64,000 bases of DNA from JAAYRG01 sp964643255 (GTDB lineage: Bacteria > Bacillota > Clostridia > Lachnospirales > Lachnospiraceae), in contig CAZXSM010000001.1 of the NCBI GenBank assembly GCA_964643255.1, forward strand, positions 14,055 through 78,054, read 5' to 3'. Made by a program: the position numbers and the translations under genes. Positions within the stretch are counted from its first letter, which is position 1. Every line of letters begins with the position of its first letter. The notes beneath the pieces were generated by a model. It worked only from the letters and a program-made list of their open reading frames with translations, did no database searches and was not told the origin of the DNA. Positions 9,351-18,144 of the stretch are shown one piece after another.

Positions 9351-11024
9351 CTACTCTTCATCTGGTATTCTAAGGATAGCACCCTCATTGGCTGATGAAA
9401 CCATAGACGCATATCTTCTTAAATAACCTGTTTTTATCTTAGCTTCTTTAGGTTTCCATTCTTTTCTTCTGCTTTCTAACTCTTCATCTGAAACTTTTAA
9501 ATTAATTGAGTTATTATTTATATCAATTTGAATTATATCTCCTTCTTCTACAAGGGCAATTGGGCCACCAACTGCTGCTTCTGGTGAAACATGCCCTATT
9601 GAAGCACCTCTTGAAGCACCTGAGAAACGACCATCTGTAATAAGTGCAACTGTTGAACCTTTACCAATTCCTTGGATTGCAGATGTTGGATTAAGCATTT
9701 CTCTCATTCCAGGTCCGCCTTTTGGTCCTTCATACCTAATAACTATAACGTCTCCATCTTCAATCTTTCCACCATAGATTGCTTCTATTGCCTCATCTTC
9801 ACTATCAAAGACCCTTGCTGGTCCTTCATGTTTTAACATTTCTGCAACTACAGCTGAACGTTTAACTACACAAGAGTCAGGAGCAATATTACCCTTTAGT
9901 ACTGCAATTCCACCTGTCTCACTATAAGGATTATCAATTGGTCTTATTACTTCTGGGTTTATATTACTTACATTCTCAATGTTCTCTCCCATTGTCTTAG
10001 CAGTTACAGTCATTACATCCTTATTTAGTAAATTCTTTTTATCTAACTCTTTCATCACTGCATAAACTCCGCCAGCTTCATTTAAATCTTCCATATAAGT
10101 TGGACCTGCTGGGGCTAAGTGACAAAGATTTGGAGTTCTTTCACTTATTTCATTAGATGTATCTAAATTTATCTTAATGCCTGCTTCATGAGCTATAGCT
10201 GGTATGTGTAACATGGTATTAGTTGAACAACCTAGAGCCATGTCAACAGTTAAAGCATTTTCAAATGCTTCTTCAGTCATAATATCTCTTGGTTTTATAT
10301 CTTTTTCTAATAAGTCCATTATTTGCATTCCAGCTTGCTTAGCTAAGCGTAGTCTTTCTGAATAAACTGCTGGAATAGTTCCGTTGCCTCTAAGACCCAT
10401 TCCAATAGCTTCTGTTAAGCAATTCATACTATTAGCTGTATACATTCCTGAACAAGAACCACATGTTGGACAAACATTGTTAGCAAAATTTTCTACTTCT
10501 TCACTTGTCATAGTTCCTGCACTATGAGCACCTACGGCTTCAAACATACTTGAGAGACTAGTTCTTTCTCCATTTACACGTCCAGCTAACATAGGTCCAC
10601 CGCTTACAAAGATTGTTGGGATGTTAATTCTTGCTGCTGCCATTAATAAGCCTGGTACATTCTTATCACAGTTTGGTACCATAACCAATGCATCAAATGC
10701 TTGAGCTCTTGCAACTGCTTCTGTTGAGTCTGCTACAAGTTCTCTTGTAGGAAGGGAGTAATGCATTCCCTCATGTCCCATAGCAATACCATCACATACT
10801 GCAATAGCTGGAAATTCCATTGGAGTTCCACCTGCCATTAGTACACCTGTTTTTACTGCTTCTACTATTTTATCTAAATGCATATGTCCTGGAACAACTT
10901 CATTATATGAATTAACAATACCTATTAATGGTCTATTTAATTCTTCTTCTGTTCTTCCTAGGGCACGATACAAGGATCTATTAGGTGCTCTATTTATTCC
11001 TTTTTTGGCTATATCACTTCTCAC
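9351..11024 (-). CDS. ilvD: Dihydroxy-acid dehydratase
   Basis: It dehydrates 2,3-dihydroxy-isovalerate and -methylvalerate to the keto acids of valine and isoleucine synthesis; it is a cytoplasmic Fe-S enzyme. The 557 residues carry the cluster and active-site signatures MVPNCDKNVPG and CPTCGSCSGMYTANSMNC, and near the C-terminus ALITDGRFSGASRG and IGHVSPEA. The start is a GTG at 11022-11024 preceded by AAAGGTGATGTGAA; no better ATG exists. It leads the ilvD-ilvB operon. The upstream 350 bp hold the efp terminator and no recognisable T-box, although such leaders are common for these genes in Firmicutes. Confidence 0.96.
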   Translation of the reverse strand: MRSDIAKKGINRAPNRSLYRALGRTEEELNRPLIGIVNSYNEVVPGHMHLDKIVEAVKTGVLMAGGTPMEFPAIAVCDGIAMGHEGMHYSLPTRELVADSTEAVARAQAFDALVMVPNCDKNVPGLLMAAARINIPTIFVSGGPMLAGRVNGERTSLSSMFEAVGAHSAGTMTSEEVENFANNVCPTCGSCSGMYTANSMNCLTEAIGMGLRGNGTIPAVYSERLRLAKQAGMQIMDLLEKDIKPRDIMTEEAFENALTVDMALGCSTNTMLHIPAIAHEAGIKINLDTSNEISERTPNLCHLAPAGPTYMEDLNEAGGVYAVMKELDKKNLLNKDVMTVTAKTMGENIENVSNINPEVIRPIDNPYSETGGIAVLKGNIAPDSCVVKRSAVVAEMLKHEGPARVFDSEDEAIEAIYGGKIEDGDVIVIRYEGPKGGPGMREMLNPTSAIQGIGKGSTVALITDGRFSGASRGASIGHVSPEAAVGGPIALVEEGDIIQIDINNNSINLKVSDEELESRRKEWKPKEAKIKTGYLRRYASMVSSANEGAILRIPDEE

Positions 11025-11375
11025 TTCACATCACCTTTTCTTATAATATATTATAAAATATATTGATTACTTTTCATCTTTATCTAATTACAAGTTACAT
11101 CTTACAAGTTTTTAGTTGATAAAATTTAAATAATTTTATACTCTATTGAATGGTTTGTCAAATATAAAGCTTTTTAAATAAATCAACACTTTAAACTACC
11201 ATAGTATAAAAGTTGTAAAATGTAAAGTACTTTTTTAAAATCAGAACCTAGAACCAAAGACCCGGAAAATACTTTTAGACTATGGAATCTATAATAAAGG
11301 AAAAGGGGTGGGTAGGATTATGTCCTACCCACCCTTTCTTGAATTATCACATCTTATCTAGGGTATAAAGGCAAT
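11025..11375 (-). other. Leader and upstream region of ilvD (351 bp)
   Basis: This AT-rich stretch holds the efp terminator hairpin (11301-11340) and otherwise no gene. I looked on the minus strand for the conserved T-box sequence (GG-N-ACCGCG type) and for a leader peptide rich in Ile/Leu/Val codons and saw neither. The ilvD promoter probably lies between 11060 and 11290 but is not clear. Confidence 0.5.
11301..11340 (-). terminator. Strong intrinsic terminator of efp
   Basis: A perfect 12-bp GC-rich stem (GGGTGGGTAGGA, 11306-11317, with 11323-11334) closes a 5-base loop. On the minus strand it is followed by CTTTTCCTTTATT. It lies 36 bp past the efp stop. The plus-strand side (TTTCTT) is weaker. 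Confidence 0.85.
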
Positions 11376-11933
11376 TTATACTCTCTTTAGATATTCTCCT
11401 GTCCTTGTATCGATACTAATTTTATCACCAATTTCTACAAATAGTGGAACGTAGACTTGAGCTCCTGTTTCAACTGTAGCAGGTTTTGTGGCACCGGTTG
11501 CTGTGTCACCTTTGAAACCTGGTTCAGTATGGGTAATTTCTAGTTCAACATTAATTGGTGGTTCAATAGCGAATACTACACCGTTATGGGAAAGAATCTT
11601 AACAGTTTCATTTTCTCTAATAAACTTTAATGTATCTCCTATTGCTTCTTTATCTATTGCTATTTGTTCGAATGTGGTATTATCCATGAAATAGTATAAA
11701 TCTCCATCTGAATACAAATATTGCATGTCATTACGTTCAATATGGGCTAACTTAAACTTTTCTTGTGGTCTGAAGGAGTTTTCTACTATACCTCCATGTT
11801 TAATATCTTTCATTTTTGTTCTTACAAATGCTGCACCTTTTCCTGGTTTTACATGTTGGAAATCAATTACTTGGTAAATGCTCCCCTCATACTCAATTGT
11901 TAAACCATTTCTAAAATCTCCTGCTGATATCAT
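11376..11933 (-). CDS. efp: Elongation factor P
   Basis: It binds between the P and E sites of the ribosome and relieves stalling at polyproline stretches. The 185 residues match the three-domain EF-P length. The tip loop KPGKGAAFVR places the usual modified residue at Lys32, which is a lysine as in many Firmicutes; no modifying enzyme gene (such as ymfI) is in the window. The C-terminal domain carries TGEYLKRV. AGGAGGAACAGAAT precedes the ATG. It appears to be a single-gene unit with its own terminator; the 252 bp upstream show no clear promoter. Confidence 0.96.
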   Translation of the reverse strand: MISAGDFRNGLTIEYEGSIYQVIDFQHVKPGKGAAFVRTKMKDIKHGGIVENSFRPQEKFKLAHIERNDMQYLYSDGDLYYFMDNTTFEQIAIDKEAIGDTLKFIRENETVKILSHNGVVFAIEPPINVELEITHTEPGFKGDTATGATKPATVETGAQVYVPLFVEIGDKISIDTRTGEYLKRV

Positions 11934-12185
11934 ATTCTGTTCCTCCTAATATTGCGTATTACCAATCTTAGTAATCTTTAAAAGCTCTTTAATTTAAAAA
12001 ATACTTATATAATCTAATAAGTTCTAATAAATCAGACTAAAATATATAATCCTTATAAATCTGTTAAAAATCACATCTTTAACTTATTAATAGTTTATAT
12101 TAGACTAAGGCTTTTTTCAACTATTATTTATTACTACAAGCTATCATTGGCTAAGTCAAAAGTTGATAATCTTATTTATTCTCTT

Positions 12186-12623
12186 CTACTTATAAACTAA
12201 GGCTATAATAGCATCAATAGCTAATATATAGCCATTTAACCCTAATCCACTTATTTGCCCATCACAAGCTGGTGTAGTTACACAAGTTTGACGGAATTTT
12301 TCCCGTTTATAAATATTAGATATATGTACCTCTATTTTAGGAATTCTAATAGAAGTAAGAGCATCTCTAATTGCGTAACTATAATGGGTAAATGCTCCTG
12401 GATTAATTATTATTCCATCAGTTTCATCATAATAGGCCTCTTGAATCCGGTCTATAATCTCACCTTCATGATTGCTCTGAAATATATTCACTTCCAAGCT
12501 AGCTTGTTTTGCCTTTTCTTCAATCAAATTGACAAGGTGGTCATAATTGTTTGTTCCATATACTTCCTTTTCTCGTATACCTAGAAAGTTAATATTAGGA
12601 CCATTTATCACTAATATTTTCAT
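12186..12623 (-). CDS. aroQ: Type II 3-dehydroquinate dehydratase
   Basis: It converts 3-dehydroquinate to 3-dehydroshikimate by the type II (trans) mechanism, the third step of the shikimate pathway. The 145 residues match the dodecameric small form. Seen are the start LVINGPNINFLGIRE, the catalytic Tyr22 in EVYGT, NPGAFTHYSYAIRDAL near 74-89 and the catalytic His100 in EVHISNI. The start overlaps the aroK stop by 4 bases (ATGA), so the genes are translationally coupled. It ends the yqeG-aroK-aroQ operon. No T-rich hairpin follows in the 252 bp before efp. Confidence 0.95.
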   Translation of the reverse strand: MKILVINGPNINFLGIREKEVYGTNNYDHLVNLIEEKAKQASLEVNIFQSNHEGEIIDRIQEAYYDETDGIIINPGAFTHYSYAIRDALTSIRIPKIEVHISNIYKREKFRQTCVTTPACDGQISGLGLNGYILAIDAIIALVYK

Positions 12624-13132
12624 AAGTCCTCCAACCTTTCTATTATCTCATCCACTATCTTACTAATTGTCTTATTGTTTGTATCTATTATAAGGTCTGC
12701 AGCTTTTTCATATATTGGATTTCTCTCTTCTAGTAACTCTTCAATTCTTTTTTCTGGATCATCTACTGACAACAAGGGACGCTCAATATTAGGATTAAGT
12801 CTGGATAATACTGTATCTTTAGATACACTTAAATATATAACTGTACCTATTTCTTTCAGATATGGAATATTTTCTTGCCTAACAGAAAGTCCTCCACCTG
12901 TTGATACAACTGTATTGCTAAGGTTGTTTGCAAAGTGTTTTACCGTTTTAGTTTCTAACTTTCTAAAATAGTCTTCTCCCTTTTTCTCGAAGATATCCCC
13001 AATGTCCATCTTTTCTTTTTTTCTTATCCACTGGTCTGTGTCAATAAATTTATAATCCTGTCTCTTAGCTAGTGTTCTCCCTATAGTAGTTTTTCCACTA
13101 CACATAAACCCTATAAATACAATATTCTTCAT
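12620..13132 (-). CDS. aroK: Shikimate kinase
   Basis: It phosphorylates shikimate at the 3-hydroxyl with ATP. The 170 residues show the P-loop GFMCSGKTT (residues 8-16), the substrate-binding DTDQWI near 32-37, the second signature VSTGGGLSVR near 75-84 and a lid Arg in ERPLL near 117. It overlaps aroQ by 4 bp and starts 5 bp after yqeG. The other kinase substrates of this fold (gluconate, adenylate) fit less well given the DTD and GGG motifs. Confidence 0.94.
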   Translation of the reverse strand: MKNIVFIGFMCSGKTTIGRTLAKRQDYKFIDTDQWIRKKEKMDIGDIFEKKGEDYFRKLETKTVKHFANNLSNTVVSTGGGLSVRQENIPYLKEIGTVIYLSVSKDTVLSRLNPNIERPLLSVDDPEKRIEELLEERNPIYEKAADLIIDTNNKTISKIVDEIIERLEDL

Positions 13133-13137
13133 TTAAC

Positions 13138-13650
13138 TCATCCTTTTTTCTTAGATAAATATCTCTTGTAAAAATAAATCACAATTTTCTCAAAAAACCT
13201 CTTTATAACTATCTGTATTTCTTCCCTTGGACTTATGGGCTCTACCAAGATATTTTTTATATTAGCATTATTAGCCCCCCATATGTCAGTAAATATCTGG
13301 TCTCCTATAAAAATCGTATTATCCTTATTAGTCCCCATCATTTCCATAGCTTTATTATAATTTTTTACCAAGGGTTTTTTAGCATCATAAATCATATAAC
13401 CCTTTATATCCTTATTAAACCTCGTAACTCTCTCCTTGTCATTATTAGACATAAAGCAAATCTCAAAACCCATATCCATTAAGCCCTTACAAAATGAAAC
13501 AGCCTCTTGACTAGCATCCGCATCATGTTCTACCAAGGTATTGTCTATATCGCTAATAATCCCACGATATCCCTTTCCATATAGCTTTTCAAAATCTACA
13601 TTCCTATAAACAGACTCGACCCATATCGTAGGATAAAACATCTTAAACAT
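13138..13650 (-). CDS. yqeG: YqeG family HAD-IIIA phosphatase
   Basis: A 170-residue HAD-superfamily protein. Motif I is SDIDNTLVEHD (near residues 33-43), motif II is MSNN with the conserved Ser, and the acidic motif IFIGDQIFTDIWGAN carries the metal ligands. The family (B. subtilis YqeG, yeast Gep4) includes phosphatidylglycerophosphate phosphatases; in Firmicutes yqeG is often near aro genes and the role is not settled. GGAGAAAGAA precedes the ATG. It leads an operon with aroK 5 bp downstream. The C-terminal tail is basic and hydrophobic, and may touch the membrane. Confidence 0.88.
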   Translation of the reverse strand: MFKMFYPTIWVESVYRNVDFEKLYGKGYRGIISDIDNTLVEHDADASQEAVSFCKGLMDMGFEICFMSNNDKERVTRFNKDIKGYMIYDAKKPLVKNYNKAMEMMGTNKDNTIFIGDQIFTDIWGANNANIKNILVEPISPREEIQIVIKRFFEKIVIYFYKRYLSKKKG

Positions 13651-13695
13651 TTCTTTCTCCTTATAATCTCCTTATATTTTTTTGTCATAAGTTAA

Positions 13696-13725
13696 TTGCA
13701 CTCGAATATAATTCAACTTTAAAAT
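13696..13725 (+). promoter_or_regulatory. Possible promoter of the C26 hydrolase gene
   Basis: TTGCAC (13696-13701) and TAAAAT (13720-13725) are 18 bp apart, about 80 bases before the ATG at 13803. The match is fair; AT-rich surroundings make chance matches likely. Confidence 0.35.
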
Positions 13726-13802
13726 ATTATATCCAAGAAGAAGTCTTTTTACAACCACTAGGTGCATATCTTATATATAGATATAAGTATATAGGTGAAA
13801 AA

Positions 13803-14528
13803 ATGATTAAACCTCTTATTGGAATTACCCCACAATATGACTATGACAATAATTTTATAAGGATTCAAGCACATTATCTTGAAGCCATAAGTACAGCAGG
13901 AGGAATCCCTTTTTTGTTACCCTTAGATACTGATCCTAATGATATAGATCAAATAATTAGAAACTTTGATGGGTTTTTATTTCCAGGTGGTCCTGACATA
14001 GATCCCTTGTCCTTTGGTGAAGAAACAATTCCTGAAGGCGGTATTGTCCTTCCTAAACGAGACAGAATAGAAAAATTAATCTTTGAATCAACTTATAAAA
14101 CAAATAAACCCCTCTTTGGAATTTGTCGAGGCCTCCAAGCCTTCAATATTTTTTTAAAAGGAACTATTTATCAAGATATAGGTGCTCAGTACGACTCTAG
14201 TCCTAGAATTGGTCATTATCAAAAGTCTGCTGATGAAGTAATGTCCCACACCATTAACATAAGGTCTAATAGCATATTAGATAAATTATTAAAGAAAACC
14301 AACATTAGGGTAAACAGCTTTCATCACCAGGCCATAAATGAATTAGCCCCATCATTAGAGGTTGCAGCTAGATCACCTGATAACCTAATAGAAGCAGCAT
14401 ACTCAAAGTCTAAGCCTTTCTTATTAGGAGTTCAGTGGCACCCAGAGCATTTATATTCTATAGATCAAGACCAATTTACAATATTTAAGGCATTTATAGA
14501 TAATTGTATAAAGTATAAGTCGGTATAA
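13803..14528 (+). CDS. Class-I amidotransferase-like gamma-glutamyl hydrolase (peptidase C26, PuuD-like)
   Basis: A 241-residue cytoplasmic hydrolase that, by family, cleaves gamma-glutamyl amide bonds such as gamma-glutamyl-GABA. The triad is visible: nucleophile Cys108 in FGICRGLQAFN, and His213/Glu215 in VQWHPEH. The oxyanion motif FPGGPDIDP is near residues 60-68 and the family-typical NSFHHQAI near 171-178. The gene stands alone, divergent from yqeG, with a hairpin terminator after it. No putrescine or GABA genes accompany it, so the substrate remains open. Confidence 0.85.
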   Translation: MIKPLIGITPQYDYDNNFIRIQAHYLEAISTAGGIPFLLPLDTDPNDIDQIIRNFDGFLFPGGPDIDPLSFGEETIPEGGIVLPKRDRIEKLIFESTYKTNKPLFGICRGLQAFNIFLKGTIYQDIGAQYDSSPRIGHYQKSADEVMSHTINIRSNSILDKLLKKTNIRVNSFHHQAINELAPSLEVAARSPDNLIEAAYSKSKPFLLGVQWHPEHLYSIDQDQFTIFKAFIDNCIKYKSV

Positions 14529-14534
14529 ATAAAA

Positions 14535-14575
14535 ACCACTGTGCTGGTGTATATGTCATACTCAAGCACAGTGGT
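14535..14575. terminator. Bidirectional terminator between the C26 hydrolase and EF-G-like genes
   Basis: An 11-bp perfect stem, ACCACTGTGCT (14535-14545) with AGCACAGTGGT (14565-14575), lies 7 bp past the hydrolase stop. On the minus strand it is followed by TTTTTATTTA, a good T tract for the EF-G-like gene. On the plus strand only ATATTAT follows. Confidence 0.8.
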
Positions 14576-14615
14576 ATATTATCCTTTATAAGAACTTTCT
14601 ATATTATTGTATCTT

Positions 14616-16694
14616 TTAATCTTCTTTACTTTCTGCGATAACTCTCTCTTGTACATCAGATGTAGCTTGCTCATAGCGGTTAAATTCATAACTAAAGTCA
14701 CCTGCGCCAGCAGTAAATGATCTTAAGTCTGCGCAGTAACCGTATATTTCACCTAAAGGTACATCTGCTACAATCTCTTGTTTACTACCTTTTATAGGAT
14801 TCATTCCTAGAACTCTACCCCTACGTTTATTTAAATCACCCATAACATCACCTGTGTACTCATCAGGAACTACTACCTTCAATGTAACAATAGGCTCTAA
14901 GATTGCTGGTGAAGCATCCAAAAATCCTTTCCTAAATGCTTGTATTGTAGCCATCTTAAATGCTAACTCCGATGAATCTACTGGGTGATAAGAACCATCA
15001 ACTAAGTCAGCCTTAACACCTACAACTGGGTAACCAGCTAGTGGACCTTCTTCTACACATTCTGCAATACCTTTTTCAACTGCAGGGAAATAATTCCTAG
15101 GAACTGCCCCACCAAATATATGCTCTTCAAAAACATAAGGAGTTTCCAAATCACCAGATGGACTAAATTCAATATGAACATCTCCGTATTGACCATGTCC
15201 TCCAGATTGTTTTTTATGTTTTCCTTGAACCTTTACAGTCTTACGAATTGTTTCGCGGTAAGGTATCTTAGGTTCTAAAAGTTCAATCTCAACATTAAAC
15301 ATAGTCTTTAACTTACTAACAGCTACATCTAATTGTTGGTCACCAATACCATATAATAAGGTTTGTCTATTTTCAGAATCATTAACTACCTTAAGAGTTA
15401 AGTCCTCTTCTAATAGCTTAGCCATTGCTTGTGAAACCTTATCATCATCACCCTTTTTAACAGTTCTAAATCTTTTATAAGTATAAGGCTCTGACATCTT
15501 TGGTCTCTCGTATTCAACAGGATTATTCTTATCAGATAAAGTATCACCGGTCCTTGTATCATCTAATCTACCAATAGCACCTATATCTCCTGCATGTAAT
15601 TCATCTACTTCAATTTGGTCCTTACCACGAAGTACATAGAGTCTGCTTATTTTTTCATCCTCATGAATACTTGTATTATAAACTGTAGAATCGGATTTTA
15701 AAATACCTGAACACACCTTAACAACTGAGAACTTACCGATAAATGGATCAGAAATTGATTTAAACACTTTTGCAGATACAGGAAGTGTTATATCATAATC
15801 TGCATTAAATACTTCATCAGTATCAGTATTCTTACCTGCAATTGTTAACTCTGCTGGTGAAGGGAAATACTTTTTGATTACTTGTAAAAGCATATTAGAA
15901 CCACGAGGGTTGATACCAGAACCCATAAGTACAGGAACCATAGACCCATCATGAACATTATTAATAAGTGCAGAAGAAATTTCTTCTTGAGTAAACTCTT
16001 GGTCATCATCAAAGTATTTTTCCATTAGTTCCTCGCTTGTTTCAGCAACTGCTTCAAGTAATACTTCACGACTTTGCATTAAATGGTCATCTACATAATC
16101 AGGTATATCTGTGTATTCATACTCACCTTTATCGCCAACAAATCTTCTTCCACCCATTTTAACAACATTAACAAATCCTACAAATTCGCCTTCTTCACGA
16201 ACAGGAATCTGGAATGGAGCAATTTTTCTACCATAAAGATCTGTTAAAGCTTCTACTGTTCTACGAAAGCTTGCGTTGTCATCGTCCATGTCTGTAACAT
16301 AGAAAATTCTAGGAATATTATATTCTTCACAAAATTCCCAAGCTTTCTTTGTACCAACCTCTATTCCTGATTTGGCAGAAACAACAATTACTGCACCATC
16401 AGCAACTGACATTCCTTGTTCTACTTCTCCTACAAAATCAAAATAACCTGGTACATCTAATAAATTTATCTTTGTATCTTCCCATTCTACAGGAACTATA
16501 CTTGAATTAATTGAAAATTGACGTTTTTGTTCTTCTTTATCATAATCACTTATAGTGTTGCCATCCTCTACTCTACCTAGGCGGCTTGTAGCTCCTGCTA
16601 CATATGCCATAGCTTCTACTAGTGCGGTCTTACCACTTCCACCATGACCTAAAACAATAACGTTTCTGATTTTATCAGATGTGTAAACTTTCAT
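14616..16694 (-). CDS. EF-G-like translational GTPase paralogue with divergent G motifs
   Basis: A 692-residue, full-length EF-G architecture: GTPase domain, domain II, domain III, domain IV (QSGGHGQYGDVHIEF) and domain V (GDLNKRRGRVLGM). The start is the ATG at 16694, 7 bases after GGAGGTA; the in-frame ATG at 16709 overlaps that site. The P-loop is GHGGSGKT (16-23), as in Thermus-type EF-G-2 and not AHIDAGKT. G3 reads DVPGY (80-84), with Tyr where canonical EF-G has the catalytic His. G4 reads TDMD (134-137) instead of NKMD. It is therefore probably not the main elongation factor; no str operon genes are near. Its cellular role is unknown. Confidence 0.85.
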   Translation of the reverse strand: MKVYTSDKIRNVIVLGHGGSGKTALVEAMAYVAGATSRLGRVEDGNTISDYDKEEQKRQFSINSSIVPVEWEDTKINLLDVPGYFDFVGEVEQGMSVADGAVIVVSAKSGIEVGTKKAWEFCEEYNIPRIFYVTDMDDDNASFRRTVEALTDLYGRKIAPFQIPVREEGEFVGFVNVVKMGGRRFVGDKGEYEYTDIPDYVDDHLMQSREVLLEAVAETSEELMEKYFDDDQEFTQEEISSALINNVHDGSMVPVLMGSGINPRGSNMLLQVIKKYFPSPAELTIAGKNTDTDEVFNADYDITLPVSAKVFKSISDPFIGKFSVVKVCSGILKSDSTVYNTSIHEDEKISRLYVLRGKDQIEVDELHAGDIGAIGRLDDTRTGDTLSDKNNPVEYERPKMSEPYTYKRFRTVKKGDDDKVSQAMAKLLEEDLTLKVVNDSENRQTLLYGIGDQQLDVAVSKLKTMFNVEIELLEPKIPYRETIRKTVKVQGKHKKQSGGHGQYGDVHIEFSPSGDLETPYVFEEHIFGGAVPRNYFPAVEKGIAECVEEGPLAGYPVVGVKADLVDGSYHPVDSSELAFKMATIQAFRKGFLDASPAILEPIVTLKVVVPDEYTGDVMGDLNKRRGRVLGMNPIKGSKQEIVADVPLGEIYGYCADLRSFTAGAGDFSYEFNRYEQATSDVQERVIAESKED

Positions 16695-16725
16695 ACCTAT
16701 TACCTCCATTATGATATTTTATATG

Positions 16726-16790
16726 ATTAAGTAACTTAGATTAAATCATATATAAGTCTATGTAATAAACCTAATTATTAAGTCACTTAA
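16726..16790. repeat. Two copies of a 13-bp palindrome, operator-like
   Basis: ATTAAGTAACTTA (16726-16738) and ATTAAGTCACTTAA (16777-16790) are near-perfect palindromes of the same motif, with starts 51 bp apart. They lie upstream of the EF-G-like gene. The repeat of one palindrome suggests a dimeric regulator bound at two sites, but no partner is known. Confidence 0.4.
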
Positions 16791-16951
16791 TATAGTTTTA
16801 TAACAAAAATTAAGCACAGAAAAGAATTCATGTATATATTCTACTAAATAATATCGGAATTTACAATACTATTATCAATTTATTACAGTATACATTTACT
16901 CTTTCATCTTTTCAATTAGGATTTATGTCGATTTACTAAAATCTTAACATA

Positions 16952-16980
16952 TTGACATAAACTATCCTTTGATATAGAAT
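16952..16980 (+). promoter_or_regulatory. Promoter of tyrA-aroA
   Basis: A perfect -35 TTGACA (16952-16957), a 17-bp spacer and -10 TAGAAT (16975-16980). The predicted start is near 16987, about 28 bases before the tyrA ATG, leaving no room for a leader attenuator. Confidence 0.7.
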
Positions 16981-17014
16981 TAGAAAAATAATAAAACTAT
17001 AGGGGTGCTAGCAA

Positions 17015-18133
17015 ATGGGAGATATAGATTTTAATAATTTTAGAATAGGATTTATTGGATTCGGACTTATTGGTGGCTCACTAGCCAAAGTTCTTAGAGA
17101 ATTTTATCCTAATATTTATATTATGGGATATGAGCATGGAGAAACTATAAGTGAAGATAACGAATTGGGCTTGGCAGATGGAGTTCTAAATAATGTATCA
17201 GATTCCCTTTATGACTTTAGTTTATGTAACATTATTTTCCTTTGTGCACCTGTTAAACAAAACACTGATTATTTACCTGTTTTAAAGGATATTATAAGAG
17301 ATGATTGCATTATTACTGATGTTGGAAGTGTAAAAACAAACATTCATCAATGTGTAGAATCTTATGACTTAGAAAAAAACTTTATAGGTGGCCATCCGAT
17401 GACAGGTTCCGAAAAATCCGGCTATAGATATAGTAATCCAAAATTATTTGAAAATGCTTACTACGTTCTCACTCCAACTAATAAATCTAGCAATAATCAA
17501 ATAGATATACTCTCAAGTTTAGTTGAAAATATAGGGGCTATCCCTATAATACTTGACTATGTTGAACACGATAAGATTGTTGCTGCAATTAGCCATTTAC
17601 CACATATTGTAGCTTCTAGCTTGGTGAATTTAGTAAAAAACCAAAAAGATAATAGCGATTTAATGAAGCAATTAGCCGCCGGTGGTTTTCGAGATATTAC
17701 AAGAATAGCTTCTTCATCACCAGAAATCTGGGAAAATATATCCATCTCTAATAGTATTTTTATAAGTGTTCTGCTTAAGCAGTACATTTCTATCTTGCAA
17801 GACATAATTGTAAGTCTTGATAATAAAAACTCTTCCTATATATATGATACATTTGCTTCAGCCAAAGAGTTTAGAAATGAATTACCTGATAAGGGCAAGG
17901 GTATCCTTGAGAAAATACATGAAATTTATTTAGATATTGAGGACGAGGCTGGTGCTATTGCAACTGTTGCTAGCTTGCTTGCAAATAATAATATAAGTAT
18001 TAAAAACATTGGGATAATTCATAATAGGGAGTTTCAAGATGGAGTACTAAGAATTGAGTTTTATGACGAAGTGGCCCTTACAAATGCAGTTGAGTTACTT
18101 AAACATTGTAATTATCTAGTATACGAAAGGTAG
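17015..18133 (+). CDS. tyrA: Prephenate dehydrogenase with C-terminal ACT domain
   Basis: It oxidatively decarboxylates prephenate to 4-hydroxyphenylpyruvate, the committed step to tyrosine. The 372 residues open with the NAD(P)-binding GFGLIGGSLAK near residues 15-25 and carry GGHPMTGSEKSGY near 125-137, the TyrA signature. HLPH near 194 matches the conserved active-site His region. An ACT domain fills about 305-372 and is the likely site of tyrosine feedback. GGGGTGCTAGCAA precedes the ATG. aroA follows 11 bp after the stop, so tyrA-aroA are one operon. Confidence 0.94.
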   Translation: MGDIDFNNFRIGFIGFGLIGGSLAKVLREFYPNIYIMGYEHGETISEDNELGLADGVLNNVSDSLYDFSLCNIIFLCAPVKQNTDYLPVLKDIIRDDCIITDVGSVKTNIHQCVESYDLEKNFIGGHPMTGSEKSGYRYSNPKLFENAYYVLTPTNKSSNNQIDILSSLVENIGAIPIILDYVEHDKIVAAISHLPHIVASSLVNLVKNQKDNSDLMKQLAAGGFRDITRIASSSPEIWENISISNSIFISVLLKQYISILQDIIVSLDNKNSSYIYDTFASAKEFRNELPDKGKGILEKIHEIYLDIEDEAGAIATVASLLANNNISIKNIGIIHNREFQDGVLRIEFYDEVALTNAVELLKHCNYLVYER

Positions 18134-18144
18134 GGAAATATCTT

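Larger units (their letters stand above)
16695..17014. other. Divergent control region between the EF-G-like gene and tyrA (320 bp)
   Basis: No gene is visible. The stretch holds two copies of an ATTAAGTNACTTA palindrome (16726-16790) on the EF-G side and the tyrA promoter (16952-16980). The rest is AT-rich and unremarkable. Confidence 0.6.

Noticed and set aside
11025..11300. T-box or leader-peptide attenuator for ilvD
   Set aside because: No T-box core sequence and no Ile/Leu/Val-rich short frame were found; the only strong hairpin fits efp termination.
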